Of a stretch of DNA of 30,053 nt, positions 23,990 to 30,053 are shown piece after piece. A model generated the notes under the pieces. That model saw only the letters and a program-made list of their open reading frames with translations. It searched no databases and was not told the DNA's origin. The DNA is from a virus. The stretch is taken from positions 1-30,053 of the IMG/VR virus record IMGVR_UViG_3300036770_000251; one strand, 5' to 3'. The position numbers and the translations under genes were made by a program. Position 1 is the stretch's first letter; every line of letters starts with the position of its first letter.

Positions 23990-24528
23990 TGCCCCCGGCA
24001 CTGCTCGGGTTACTGCAACCTTTACTGGCCAACGGCCTTAACGTCGTAGCCAACGCCGTGCTCGCCAAGGGCAAGCAGTGGACTGAGGACAAGCTTGGCG
24101 TCAAGCTCAAGCCCGACATGACGAGCGAGGATCTAGCCAAGGTACAGATCGCCGCGATGGAGCACGAAGAAGAGCTGCGACGCTTGGCCATCGAAGAAGA
24201 CCGGCTCGATCTTGCCAAGATGGAGCTCGGCGTGCGCGACACGATCGACGCCCGTCAGCGCGAGGCGCATATCGCCACAAGCAAAGACGCGCCGCTGCTT
24301 AATAAAATAATCACGCCTATCCTTGCGTTAGGAATTGTTAGCTTAACTTTCGTGCTGTTTGCTTTAGTTATGTTCGACGACGCGCCGGTCGACTCCAGCC
24401 GCAAGGACATCCTCATCTACATCCTGGGCGTGTTGTCGGCGATTGCGACCCAGATCATTAGCTACTACTTCGGCAGCTCGATCGGCTCCAAAGACAAGGC
24501 CGACCAGCTCAAGGACGCGATGAAATGA
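23989..24528 (+). CDS. Holin, 3-TM family-like
   Basis: A 179-residue protein with a soluble N-terminal part (KGKQWTEDKLGVKLKPDMTS, then a charged helix to about 95), and two clear C-terminal membrane segments: IITPILALGIVSLTFVLFALVMF (about 104-126) and ILIYILGVLSAIATQIISYYF (about 142-162). The end GSSIGSKDKADQLKDAMK is the signature ending of the holin family with three predicted TM segments described from phages and gene transfer agents. The weakly hydrophobic LLGLLQPLLANGLNVVANAV (about 5-24) may be the third. It would permeabilise the inner membrane for the endolysin encoded next, with which it overlaps by ATGA. Confidence 0.82.
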   Translation: MPPALLGLLQPLLANGLNVVANAVLAKGKQWTEDKLGVKLKPDMTSEDLAKVQIAAMEHEEELRRLAIEEDRLDLAKMELGVRDTIDARQREAHIATSKDAPLLNKIITPILALGIVSLTFVLFALVMFDDAPVDSSRKDILIYILGVLSAIATQIISYYFGSSIGSKDKADQLKDAMK

Positions 24529-24863
24529 GCCTCGTCACCGAACAAGCCGCGTTCCTGCTCGACGTGTGCAAGCTCGTGCAGAAGGCCAACGAGCTTGGCT
24601 TTACCGTCACCGGCGGCGAGCTGTTCCGTACGCTGGAGCAGCAACAGATTTACATTAAGACCGGGCGCAGCAAGACCATGAATTCGCTGCACCTAAAGCG
24701 CTGCGCCATCGACCTCAACTTTTTCATCGACGGCAAACTGACCTACGACGTGAAGGTGCTTACGCCGCTTGGCCAGTATTGGGAGTCGCTCAACCCCAAG
24801 AACCAGTGGGGCGGCTTCTGGCGCAGCTTCAAAGACGTGCCGCACTTTCAGCGCACCGTCTGA
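24525..24863 (+). CDS. Endolysin, M15-type peptidase
   Basis: A 112-residue peptidase of the M15 (VanY/CwlK-like) type, which cuts peptide cross-links of peptidoglycan. Zinc ligands are in place: H56 in NSLHLKRCAIDLN, D63 in the same motif, and H107 in DVPHFQ. The WGGFW segment (95-99) is also characteristic. The length fits the smallest phage endolysins with only the catalytic domain and no wall-binding domain, typical for Gram-negative hosts. It lacks a signal peptide, so it needs the holin encoded upstream. Its 3' end overlaps the convergent leftward gene by 16 bases. Confidence 0.92.
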   Translation: MSLVTEQAAFLLDVCKLVQKANELGFTVTGGELFRTLEQQQIYIKTGRSKTMNSLHLKRCAIDLNFFIDGKLTYDVKVLTPLGQYWESLNPKNQWGGFWRSFKDVPHFQRTV

Positions 24864-25039
24864 ATCCCCGCTAGTAGCTCTTCGCGCTCCCGCGCGTCGC
24901 GCAGCGCACAGAAGCGCTGGTGCAGTCGCACCAGGAACGTCACGCGTGGCTCGACGCGTCGGCGCTCTAGCTGCATCAGGTACTTAACCTCATCCTCGCT
25001 CATGTCGGGTAGGGCTTTGTTTAGTTCGTGCCAATTCAT
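24848..25039 (-). CDS. Conserved 63-residue phage protein
   Basis: A leftward gene whose product begins MNWHELNKALPDMSEDEVKY, then a charged helix LMQLERRRVEPRVTFLVRLH and an RFCALRDAREREELL end. The pattern of a WHELN start, SEDEV turn and LHQRFxxLR helix matches a small family of unknown function in phages, often beside helicase or replication genes. It is the last gene of the leftward unit. Its ATG overlaps the helicase stop (ATGA at 25036-25039, on the minus strand). It runs into the endolysin gene tail to tail. Confidence 0.75.
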   Translation of the reverse strand: MNWHELNKALPDMSEDEVKYLMQLERRRVEPRVTFLVRLHQRFCALRDAREREELLAGIQTVR

Positions 25040-26379
25040 GTTTTCAGTTCCTCCAATGCAATGTCAGATAGGGCGCGCTTGTCGTGCAGCGCGGCCCAGA
25101 TACGCTCGTCGATCGTCGAGTTGGCGATCAGGATGTAGACCCACACGTCCTGCGTCTGGCCGCTGCGGTGCAGCCGGCCGACCGTCTGCTCGTACTCTTC
25201 GAGCGACCACGGCAACGACAAGAACACCATGCGGCAGCCGCCGTGCTGTAGGTTCAACCCATGCCCTGCAGATTTAGGGTGTATCAATAGCAGCTCTATT
25301 TGCCCAGCGTTCCAGCGCTCTATCGCCTGCGGGTCGTCGATCGTCGCGGCGTGCGGATAGCGCCGGCGCAGCTCGGCGAGCTGTTCAACAAAGTTATACA
25401 CGATGATCGTATTCGCTCGCTGGTTCCCTTCGAGCACCTCATCGAGCAAGTCAAACTTGTGCTCGGCGAACCACACCGGCGTCTGCGATACGGTGAACTT
25501 GCCGGGCCGCGTGGGGTCAGCCTCGCGGTGCGAGTCGTAGACGAACCCCGAGGCCATCTGCTGCAGCTTACTGGTGACAGCGCCCGCGTTCATGGCGATG
25601 ACGCGCGCGTCGGGGAAGTCGTACAGGAAGTCCCGCTTCATCTTTTCGTACGGCTCGCGATCAGGCAGATCGCAGCGCATCTCGACGACGTGCAGCGGCG
25701 GCAGCTTATCTTTGTACTGCCCAGGCTCTAGCAGGAACGTCGCCGGCTTGATGCGCGCCATCACCTGTTCGAGCGATCCTTTGCGCGGCATCCACTCGCC
25801 GTACTCGCGGTTGAGGCACACGAAATACTGCTGCAGGAAGGCGCCCTTGCTGCGGCCGAGCAAGCCCTGGTCGATGATCTTGCACTGCCCGAACACGTCT
25901 TCGAGGCCGTTAGATGTGAACGATCCAGTCAAACCCCAGCGCAGCTTCATCGGCTCAACCACCTTCTCGAACGCTTTGAAGCGCTTGCCGCTTGGGTTCT
26001 TCAACCGCGTGAGCTCATCGAACACGACGCCATCGAAGTTGAGCTGCTGCTCAGCGAGCCACTGCAAGTTGTCGTAGTTGGTCACGACTACAGGCGCCGC
26101 CGACTTGAGCGCCGCAGCGCGCTGGGCCGGCGTGCCTAGAGCCACCGTCAGCTTCATGTCCGGCGTCCAGATCGGCTGCTCGACAGGCCACACCTTCTCG
26201 CAGACGCGCTTGGGCGCGAGCACCAGCCAGCGCTTAACGACGCCCTGGGCGAGCGCATCGCGCATAGCGGTCAGGGTGAGCGCCGTCTTGCCGGCGCCCA
26301 TCGGCGCCAGCACCATCGCGCGGTCACGCTCAAAGAGGAAGTCAGCCGCCTCGTTTTGATATGGACGCAATGAAAGCAT
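25036..26379 (-). CDS. SNF2-like DNA helicase/ATPase
   Basis: A 447-residue superfamily 2 enzyme of the SNF2 type. Motifs in order: Q-like LRPYQNEA (4-11), Walker A PMGAGKT (26-32), motif II VVFDELTRLKN (about 115-125), where DELT replaces the usual DEAH, motif III GLTGSF, motif V HPKSAGHGLNLQ and motif VI QTVGRLHRSGQ. It would use ATP to move on or remodel DNA in replication or recombination. In many phages such a helicase is next to a VRR-NUC nuclease, as here: the upstream nuclease gene overlaps it by 38 bases. The ATG at 26379 is needed to retain the N-terminal RPYQ motif. Confidence 0.93.
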   Translation of the reverse strand: MLSLRPYQNEAADFLFERDRAMVLAPMGAGKTALTLTAMRDALAQGVVKRWLVLAPKRVCEKVWPVEQPIWTPDMKLTVALGTPAQRAAALKSAAPVVVTNYDNLQWLAEQQLNFDGVVFDELTRLKNPSGKRFKAFEKVVEPMKLRWGLTGSFTSNGLEDVFGQCKIIDQGLLGRSKGAFLQQYFVCLNREYGEWMPRKGSLEQVMARIKPATFLLEPGQYKDKLPPLHVVEMRCDLPDREPYEKMKRDFLYDFPDARVIAMNAGAVTSKLQQMASGFVYDSHREADPTRPGKFTVSQTPVWFAEHKFDLLDEVLEGNQRANTIIVYNFVEQLAELRRRYPHAATIDDPQAIERWNAGQIELLLIHPKSAGHGLNLQHGGCRMVFLSLPWSLEEYEQTVGRLHRSGQTQDVWVYILIANSTIDERIWAALHDKRALSDIALEELKT

Positions 26380-26629
26380 CGACTTGCTCGGTGTCCCAGA
26401 TGACCATGTAACGCTGGTTCAGTTGCCGCATGACGCTGGCAAAGACCTTCTGCAGCGGTGAGAGGCGCCCGCCTGGGGCTTTCAACTCCACGAAGAACAC
26501 CGACCCATCAGGCAGGCAGACGATGCGATCGGCCACACCGCGCTGCGAGGGTGAACGGAACTTGAAGGTCACGCCGCCAGCCAGCTCGACCGCCCAAGTC
26601 AAATACTCTTCAATCGTCTTCTCACGCAT
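26342..26629 (-). CDS. VRR-NUC domain nuclease
   Basis: A 95-residue stand-alone VRR-NUC protein, a PD-(D/E)xK fold that cleaves structured DNA such as flaps or junctions. Key residues are visible: D34 in SQRGVADRI, E48 and K50 in FFVELKAPGG, and Q60 in SPLQ. The size is normal for phage members. I start it at ATG 26629. The frame is open further upstream, but that would run into the divergent gene and its promoter. No Shine-Dalgarno precedes this ATG, and the best promoter predicts transcription starting at the A of the ATG, so the mRNA may be leaderless. It overlaps the helicase gene by 38 bases. Confidence 0.9.
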   Translation of the reverse strand: MREKTIEEYLTWAVELAGGVTFKFRSPSQRGVADRIVCLPDGSVFFVELKAPGGRLSPLQKVFASVMRQLNQRYMVIWDTEQVDAFIASISKRGG

Positions 26630-26635
26630 GGTCAG

Positions 26636-26664
26636 ATAATAATTTACAAAACATCTATTGACAA
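26636..26664 (-). promoter_or_regulatory. Leftward promoter for the nuclease/helicase unit
   Basis: On the minus strand TTGTCA (26664-26659, five of six consensus positions) lies 17 bases before TATTAT (26641-26636, five of six). With a six-base discriminator, transcription would begin at 26629, the A of the VRR-NUC start codon. Its -35 shares five bases with that of the rightward promoter. Confidence 0.65.
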
Positions 26665-26686
26665 CCGATTTCGCCGTGCCTAATCT
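26658..26686 (+). promoter_or_regulatory. Rightward promoter for the replication unit
   Basis: A perfect TTGACA (26658-26663) lies 17 bases before TAATCT (26681-26686), which keeps the most conserved -10 positions (TA....T). Transcription would begin near 26693 and give a 21-base leader with the ribosome site AGGAG (26703-26707). This fits host sigma70-type RNA polymerase driving early genes. Confidence 0.65.
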
Positions 26687-26713
26687 TGGCTCAAAGCAGT
26701 ACAGGAGAGTGAA

Positions 26714-27841
26714 GTGTCCCACAGTAATATCGTCGGCGGTAGCACCGCCAAGCGCGTCATCAAGTGCCCTGGCAGTGTCAAGCTCTGCCAGCAAGTCCCA
26801 CCGAAACCTTCATCATCGTACGCCGACACCGGCACGCTGTTGCATAACGCCATCGCGCAGATGTTGAGCACCGATGCGACGGCCGATCAGGTCATGTACG
26901 AAGAGTACAACGGCATCTCTTTGACGCCTGAGTTGTTTGAAGAAAAGATTGTGCCTGCAATACAGGCGCTTAACGCGATTGACCCTAATCAGGAACTCGA
27001 ATATGCCGTCGAACAAACTGTCAGCTTTGGAACTCTTCTTCCGGGCGTGTTTGGCTCTTGCGATATTATTGGCCGTCTTGGTGATCGCGCCGTTATACTG
27101 GATTGGAAATTCGGTGACGGCGTGGCGGTCGAGGTTGAAGAAAATCCGCAGCTGATGTTCTACGCCGCAGCCGCGATGCGTACGCCGAGCTTGGCGTGGG
27201 TGTTCGACGGCGCGAAAGAAGTCGAGTGCATCATCGTGCAGCCGCCGTCGGTCAAGCGATGGGTGACGACCTTCGATCGTTTGCGATTCTTTGAACGCGA
27301 GCTGGTGCAGGCGGTCAAGATCGCCGAGAAGCCAGACGCGCCGTTGCATGTCGGTGATCACTGCCGCTGGTGCGCAGCCAAGCCCATCTGCCCGCAGATG
27401 ACGGGCGCTGCGGATCGCGCGCTTGCTAAGCAAGTCAAAGAGCTCAACGTCGAAGAGCTTGGCAAGGCGCTCGTGAAGGCCGACTTGCTCGAGGAATGGA
27501 TCAAAGACTTGCGTGGCCTTGCCATGCAAGTGCTTGAGAATAACGGCAAGGTGCCAGGGTATAAACTGGTAGCCAAGCGCGGCACACGCAAGTGGATCGA
27601 CGAGTCAGAGGCGCAGCGCGTGCTGCGTGAGCTTGGCTTGTCGGACGAACAGATTATCGAGCGGTCGATGGCAAGTCCTGCGACCGTCGAGAAGGTCTTG
27701 AAGAAGCTGAAGAAGCCGATGCCGGAAGGTATCTGTCATTCAGTTTCGTCAGGGACGACGATGGCAACCGTGGATGACCCACGGCCCGAAGTCGTACAGA
27801 TCGGGCAGCAGTTAACTGCGGCCCTTAATAAACTGATGTAA
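26714..27841 (+). CDS. DUF2800-type RecB/Cas4-like nuclease with cysteine cluster
   Basis: A 375-residue protein of the phage DUF2800 family. It shows the full RecB-type nuclease signature: H44 in GTLLH, D117 in GSCD, D130-W-K132 in ILDWKFGDG, and Q146/Y150 in NPQLMFYAA. Cys18 at the N-terminus together with Cys217, Cys220 and Cys226 (HCRWCAAKPIC) forms the one-plus-three cysteine set that binds an iron-sulfur cluster in Cas4 and AddB relatives. It probably processes DNA ends as an exonuclease in recombination or replication. The start is GTG at 26714 with AGGAG at 26703-26707. The C-terminal 140 residues are helical and family-specific. Confidence 0.88.
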   Translation: MSHSNIVGGSTAKRVIKCPGSVKLCQQVPPKPSSSYADTGTLLHNAIAQMLSTDATADQVMYEEYNGISLTPELFEEKIVPAIQALNAIDPNQELEYAVEQTVSFGTLLPGVFGSCDIIGRLGDRAVILDWKFGDGVAVEVEENPQLMFYAAAAMRTPSLAWVFDGAKEVECIIVQPPSVKRWVTTFDRLRFFERELVQAVKIAEKPDAPLHVGDHCRWCAAKPICPQMTGAADRALAKQVKELNVEELGKALVKADLLEEWIKDLRGLAMQVLENNGKVPGYKLVAKRGTRKWIDESEAQRVLRELGLSDEQIIERSMASPATVEKVLKKLKKPMPEGICHSVSSGTTMATVDDPRPEVVQIGQQLTAALNKLM

Positions 27842-27854
27842 AGGAGTCTTGATT

Positions 27855-28508
27855 ATGTCCAGTATCGTAAAGTTCTCTAAAGCCGGTCTGCCTGCCGTCA
27901 CGTCGCTTACTACGGCGTTGCGTCAGATGGAAAACGAAGTCGCCGCCGTTGGCACCGCCATCCTGAAGATGGACAAGACGGGCCACTGGGTTTTCGGCGC
28001 AGATCAAACCGAGGTCGAGGATGACAGCCTGTGGGCCGTCAATCCGTTCAGCTTCGTCCACGGCTACATCGCGTGGGGTGATGGTGAGGTGCTGGGAGAG
28101 AGCATGGTGTCTGTCTCTGAGCCGTTGCCAGAACCGCCGCCGGCGCCGCCGCAGGCTCGCAAGGGCTGGGAGAAGCAAGTGGGCCTGTCGCTGAAGTGCA
28201 TTAGCGGCGAGGACACTGGCCTCGAGGTGCGCTACACCACGACATCGGTCGGTGGTAAGCGCGGTGTGCAGACGTTGGCGGTAGCGATCGCCGAACAGGT
28301 CGAGAAGGACCAAGATAAGCCGGTCGCCATCGTTCGTCTGGGTAAGGAGCATTATCAGCACAAGTCCTATGGCCGCATCTATACGCCCGTCTTTGAAGTC
28401 GTGCGTTGGATCGGCATGGAAGGTGACGCTCCCGAGACTGTAGAGACAGAGGCGCCTGCAGTTGCAGAGGCCCCTGCCCCCACGGGTCGTCGGCGTAGAG
28501 CCGGCTAA
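27855..28508 (+). CDS. Conserved replication-region protein, possible ssDNA-binding protein
   Basis: A 217-residue protein starting MSSIVKFSKAGLPAVTSL with AAGGAG at 27841-27846. The N-terminal half (about 1-80) contains TAILKMDKTGHWVFGADQTE and VNPFSFVHGYIAWGDG. After a Pro-rich linker (residues 92-104) comes a domain, GWEKQVGLSLKCISGEDTGL to YTPVFEVVRWIGM, and then an acidic Ala/Glu tail ending RRRRAG. In many phages an ssDNA-binding protein (for example the DUF2815 family) occupies this place between a DUF2800 protein and DNA polymerase. The size and acidic tail fit that, but no clear OB-fold signature can be proven by eye. Confidence 0.65.
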   Translation: MSSIVKFSKAGLPAVTSLTTALRQMENEVAAVGTAILKMDKTGHWVFGADQTEVEDDSLWAVNPFSFVHGYIAWGDGEVLGESMVSVSEPLPEPPPAPPQARKGWEKQVGLSLKCISGEDTGLEVRYTTTSVGGKRGVQTLAVAIAEQVEKDQDKPVAIVRLGKEHYQHKSYGRIYTPVFEVVRWIGMEGDAPETVETEAPAVAEAPAPTGRRRRAG

Positions 28509-28550
28509 AGGAGAGGGAGCCGAAAGCCGTGCGCCCCACCCACCCAAGCG

Positions 28551-28745
28551 GTGAGTAGGCTCCCGATTCTGACGATGCGTGAACGACGCAACTGCCCCAT
28601 CTGTGGCGTAGAGACGTATGCCGGCCGAACGTGCCGGTATCACAAGCGTGTATATGACTGGCACGAGCGCACTGCGCGCGATCGACGCGTGCGGCACTGG
28701 GTGCACATGATCAATGAATTGATAGACAAAGCGAGGCGAGCATGA
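28551..28745 (+). CDS. Small zinc-ribbon-like protein (64 aa)
   Basis: A 64-residue protein with a putative zinc site CPICGVETYAGRTCRYH (residues 15-31, pattern CxxC then CxxH) and an Arg-rich helical remainder. The listed GTG start has no ribosome site of its own. ATG 28575 is an alternative start that keeps the zinc site. A nine-codon reading frame (GTG 28529, stop TAG 28556-28558) with a good ribosome site lies just upstream and overlaps the GTG start. Its stop overlaps the next gene by ATGA. Small zinc proteins of this type occur in phage replication regions; the function is unknown. Confidence 0.6.
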   Translation: MSRLPILTMRERRNCPICGVETYAGRTCRYHKRVYDWHERTARDRRVRHWVHMINELIDKARRA

Positions 28746-29014
28746 CCCGCGACGACATTATCCGCATGGCGAAAGAGGCAGGGTGGCACGACGGACTGCT
28801 GGCTGTGACGTTTACCGTGCCGCTGCTTGAACGTTTCGCCGCCCTCGTTGCCGCCGCCGAGCGAGAGGCGTGTGCGAAGGTGTGTGATGAAAAATATGAA
28901 GCCGTTCCGAAAAGTGATCCATACGCAGAAGCGGATGGGGATTACTCCGAATTAATTTACGCAGGAGCGGCGCAAGACTGTGCTGACGCGATTCGGGCGA
29001 GGGGTGAGCGCTGA
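28742..29014 (+). CDS. Conserved small phage protein (90 aa)
   Basis: A 90-residue protein with the typical pattern MTRDDIIRMAKEAGWHDGLL, then VPLLERFAALVAAAEREACA with KVCDEKYEA, and a closing CADAIRARGE. The LERFAALVAAAEREACAKVC core followed by AxxIRxRG is very common in small proteins of phages and prophages, generally of unknown function. It overlaps the preceding gene through ATGA (28742-28745) and ends one base before the DNA polymerase start, so it belongs to the replication operon. Confidence 0.82.
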   Translation: MTRDDIIRMAKEAGWHDGLLAVTFTVPLLERFAALVAAAEREACAKVCDEKYEAVPKSDPYAEADGDYSELIYAGAAQDCADAIRARGER

Positions 29015-30053
29015 ATGATCCTCTGGGTCGACTTCGAGACGCGCAGCCGCTACGACCTAAAGGTAGGCGGCGTCTACAACTACGCGCAGGATGCCAGCAC
29101 CGAGGTGCTGTGCATGTCCTACGCGTTCGACAACGAGCCGGTGCGCACCTGGCTCCCGATCCATCCGTTCCCCGAGGCGGTCGCCAACTTCAAAGGCCAG
29201 ATACGCGCCCATAACGCCGCCTTTGAGCGGCTTATCTTTTGGTACGTCCTGCAACTGAACCCCGACCTGACCCAGTTTTACTGCACCGCCGCGCAGGCGC
29301 GTGCCAACTGTCTGCCCGGCAGCCTCGAAGACATAGGCCGTGCGCTTGGCGCCGGTATGCGCAAGGACCATCGAGGCGCGGCGCTCATCCGGCAGCTGTC
29401 GATCCCGAAGCCCGACGGCACCTTCCGCAACGACCCTGACTTGATGGCCGAGATGATCGCCTACTGCGAGCAAGACGTGCGCGCCATGCGCGCGGCGAGT
29501 CTCGCCATGCGTGACCTGTCCGATGCGGAGCTTGCCGACTACCACGTCAACGAGCGGATCAATGACCGTGGCGTGCTGGTCGACGTGCCGCTCTGCAAGG
29601 CCGCCGTTACCTACGCCGAGCAGGAGCTCACCGACATTGAGCAGCTTGTCGTTGAGATCACCGAAGGCGCGCTTACGTCGGTGCGCTCGCCGCGTATGCG
29701 CGAGTGGGTCGCTGAGCGGCTAGGGCCAGAGGCTCGCAAGCTCATGACCGTGTATAAAGACGGTGAAAAGAAAACGTCGATCGACAAGGCGGTGCGCGCT
29801 AACTTGCTCGCCGTCACCGATCCTGAACAGGTGCCGCCTGATGTGGCGGATGTTATCCAATGCGCCGACGATCTGTGGGCCTCGTCGGTCGCTAAGTTCA
29901 ACAGGCTCGCCAATCTAGCTGATGTTGAGGATCACCGTGTCAGAGGAGCATTTGTATTTGCTGGTGGAAGTGCCACGGGGCGCGCTTCAAGCTACGGCGC
30001 CCAAGTTCACAACTTCACGCGTCGCACTCTTGGAAACGCTGATGCCGTCCGCC
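29015..30053 (+). CDS. DNA polymerase I, family A (N-terminal part, cut by window end)
   Basis: A long frame open to the last base gives 346 residues. The N-terminal 3'-5' proofreading domain is clear: Exo I VDFETRS (D6, E8), Exo II AHNAAFERLI (N67, F70, E71) and Exo III YCEQDVRAM (Y150, D154). After a linker (about 160-310) the start of the polymerase domain appears in FVFAGGSATGRASSYGAQVH, comparable to the GxTGR and QLQNLPR region of family A polymerases; the catalytic palm lies beyond the window. It would replicate the phage genome. ATG 29015 follows AGGGGTG at 29000-29006 and lies immediately after the preceding stop. Confidence 0.9.
   Translation, partial: MILWVDFETRSRYDLKVGGVYNYAQDASTEVLCMSYAFDNEPVRTWLPIHPFPEAVANFKGQIRAHNAAFERLIFWYVLQLNPDLTQFYCTAAQARANCLPGSLEDIGRALGAGMRKDHRGAALIRQLSIPKPDGTFRNDPDLMAEMIAYCEQDVRAMRAASLAMRDLSDAELADYHVNERINDRGVLVDVPLCKAAVTYAEQELTDIEQLVVEITEGALTSVRSPRMREWVAERLGPEARKLMTVYKDGEKKTSIDKAVRANLLAVTDPEQVPPDVADVIQCADDLWASSVAKFNRLANLADVEDHRVRGAFVFAGGSATGRASSYGAQVHNFTRRTLGNADAVR

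Noticed and set aside
26630-26794. Upstream extension of the VRR-NUC frame
   Set aside because: It would cross the promoter region and the first codons of the divergent DUF2800 gene; domain sequence begins at ATG 26629.
27825-28706. Minus-strand frame of 293 codons opposite the putative ssDNA-binding gene
   Set aside because: It is antisense to three coupled plus-strand genes and shows no recognisable motif.
1-30053. CRISPR array, tRNA genes, integrase, insertion sequence or toxin-antitoxin pair
   Set aside because: I found no regularly spaced repeats, tRNA-like cloverleaf, recombinase motifs or transposase motifs when reading the window; absence is by eye only.

Overview
This window looks like one contiguous piece of a tailed double-stranded DNA bacteriophage with a short, P22-type tail (podovirus-like). 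The structural order is TerS, TerL, portal, scaffold, coat, gp4-like adaptor, gp10-like tail hub, tail fibres, then three ejection proteins of rising size. This matches the P22 morphogenetic plan. Genes are packed end to end with ATGA or TAATG overlaps. I see no gap above 300 bases, no tRNA, rRNA, CRISPR array, integrase or bacterial housekeeping gene. The host is probably Gram-negative, because of the P22-like virion and the small M15-type endolysin behind a 3-TM holin, but the sequence does not identify it. Whether the phage is lytic or temperate cannot be decided here.

Layout. 1-552: AT-rich left edge and an HNH/AP2 endonuclease. 549-2502: terminase subunits. 2503-3261: four tiny, very basic proteins, two of them only about 50 residues. 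3264-5411: portal. 5408-9922: an accessory block between portal and scaffold, with small conserved phage proteins, a fibre, a tandem paralog pair and a pectate-lyase-fold tailspike. 10001-12007: scaffold and coat. 12038-13149: small structural proteins and a strong hairpin. 13153-15551: gp4-like and gp10-like head-to-tail proteins. 15544-18493: tail needle/fibre proteins, including a glycine-rich adhesin candidate. 18490-18948: a GNAT acetyltransferase. 18949-23495: three ejection proteins. 23498-24863: three small membrane proteins and an M15 peptidase, forming the lysis region.

From 24848 to 26629 the genes run leftward: a VRR-NUC nuclease, an SNF2-like helicase and a 63-residue protein. 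From 26714 to the right edge they run rightward: a DUF2800-type RecB/Cas4-like nuclease with a cysteine cluster, a conserved protein that may bind single-stranded DNA, two small proteins, and the N-terminal part of a family A DNA polymerase cut by the window end. The two units diverge from an 84-bp region (26630-26713) holding two good sigma70-like promoters whose -35 boxes overlap by five bases. This is the clearest regulatory hub in the window.

How it works together. The rightward late genes package DNA (TerS/TerL/portal), build the shell (scaffold/coat/decoration), close it (gp4/gp10-like), attach receptor-binding proteins (two separate sets), load the ejection proteins and lyse the cell. 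The divergent early genes replicate and process DNA. I found no wholly new defence or mobile system. The most unusual points are the overlapping divergent promoters with an apparently leaderless nuclease gene, a two-state hairpin over the ribosome site of the scaffold gene, the fibre block between portal and scaffold, a domain insertion with a 14-residue tandem repeat in the gp10-like protein, and the basic mini-protein cluster after the terminase.
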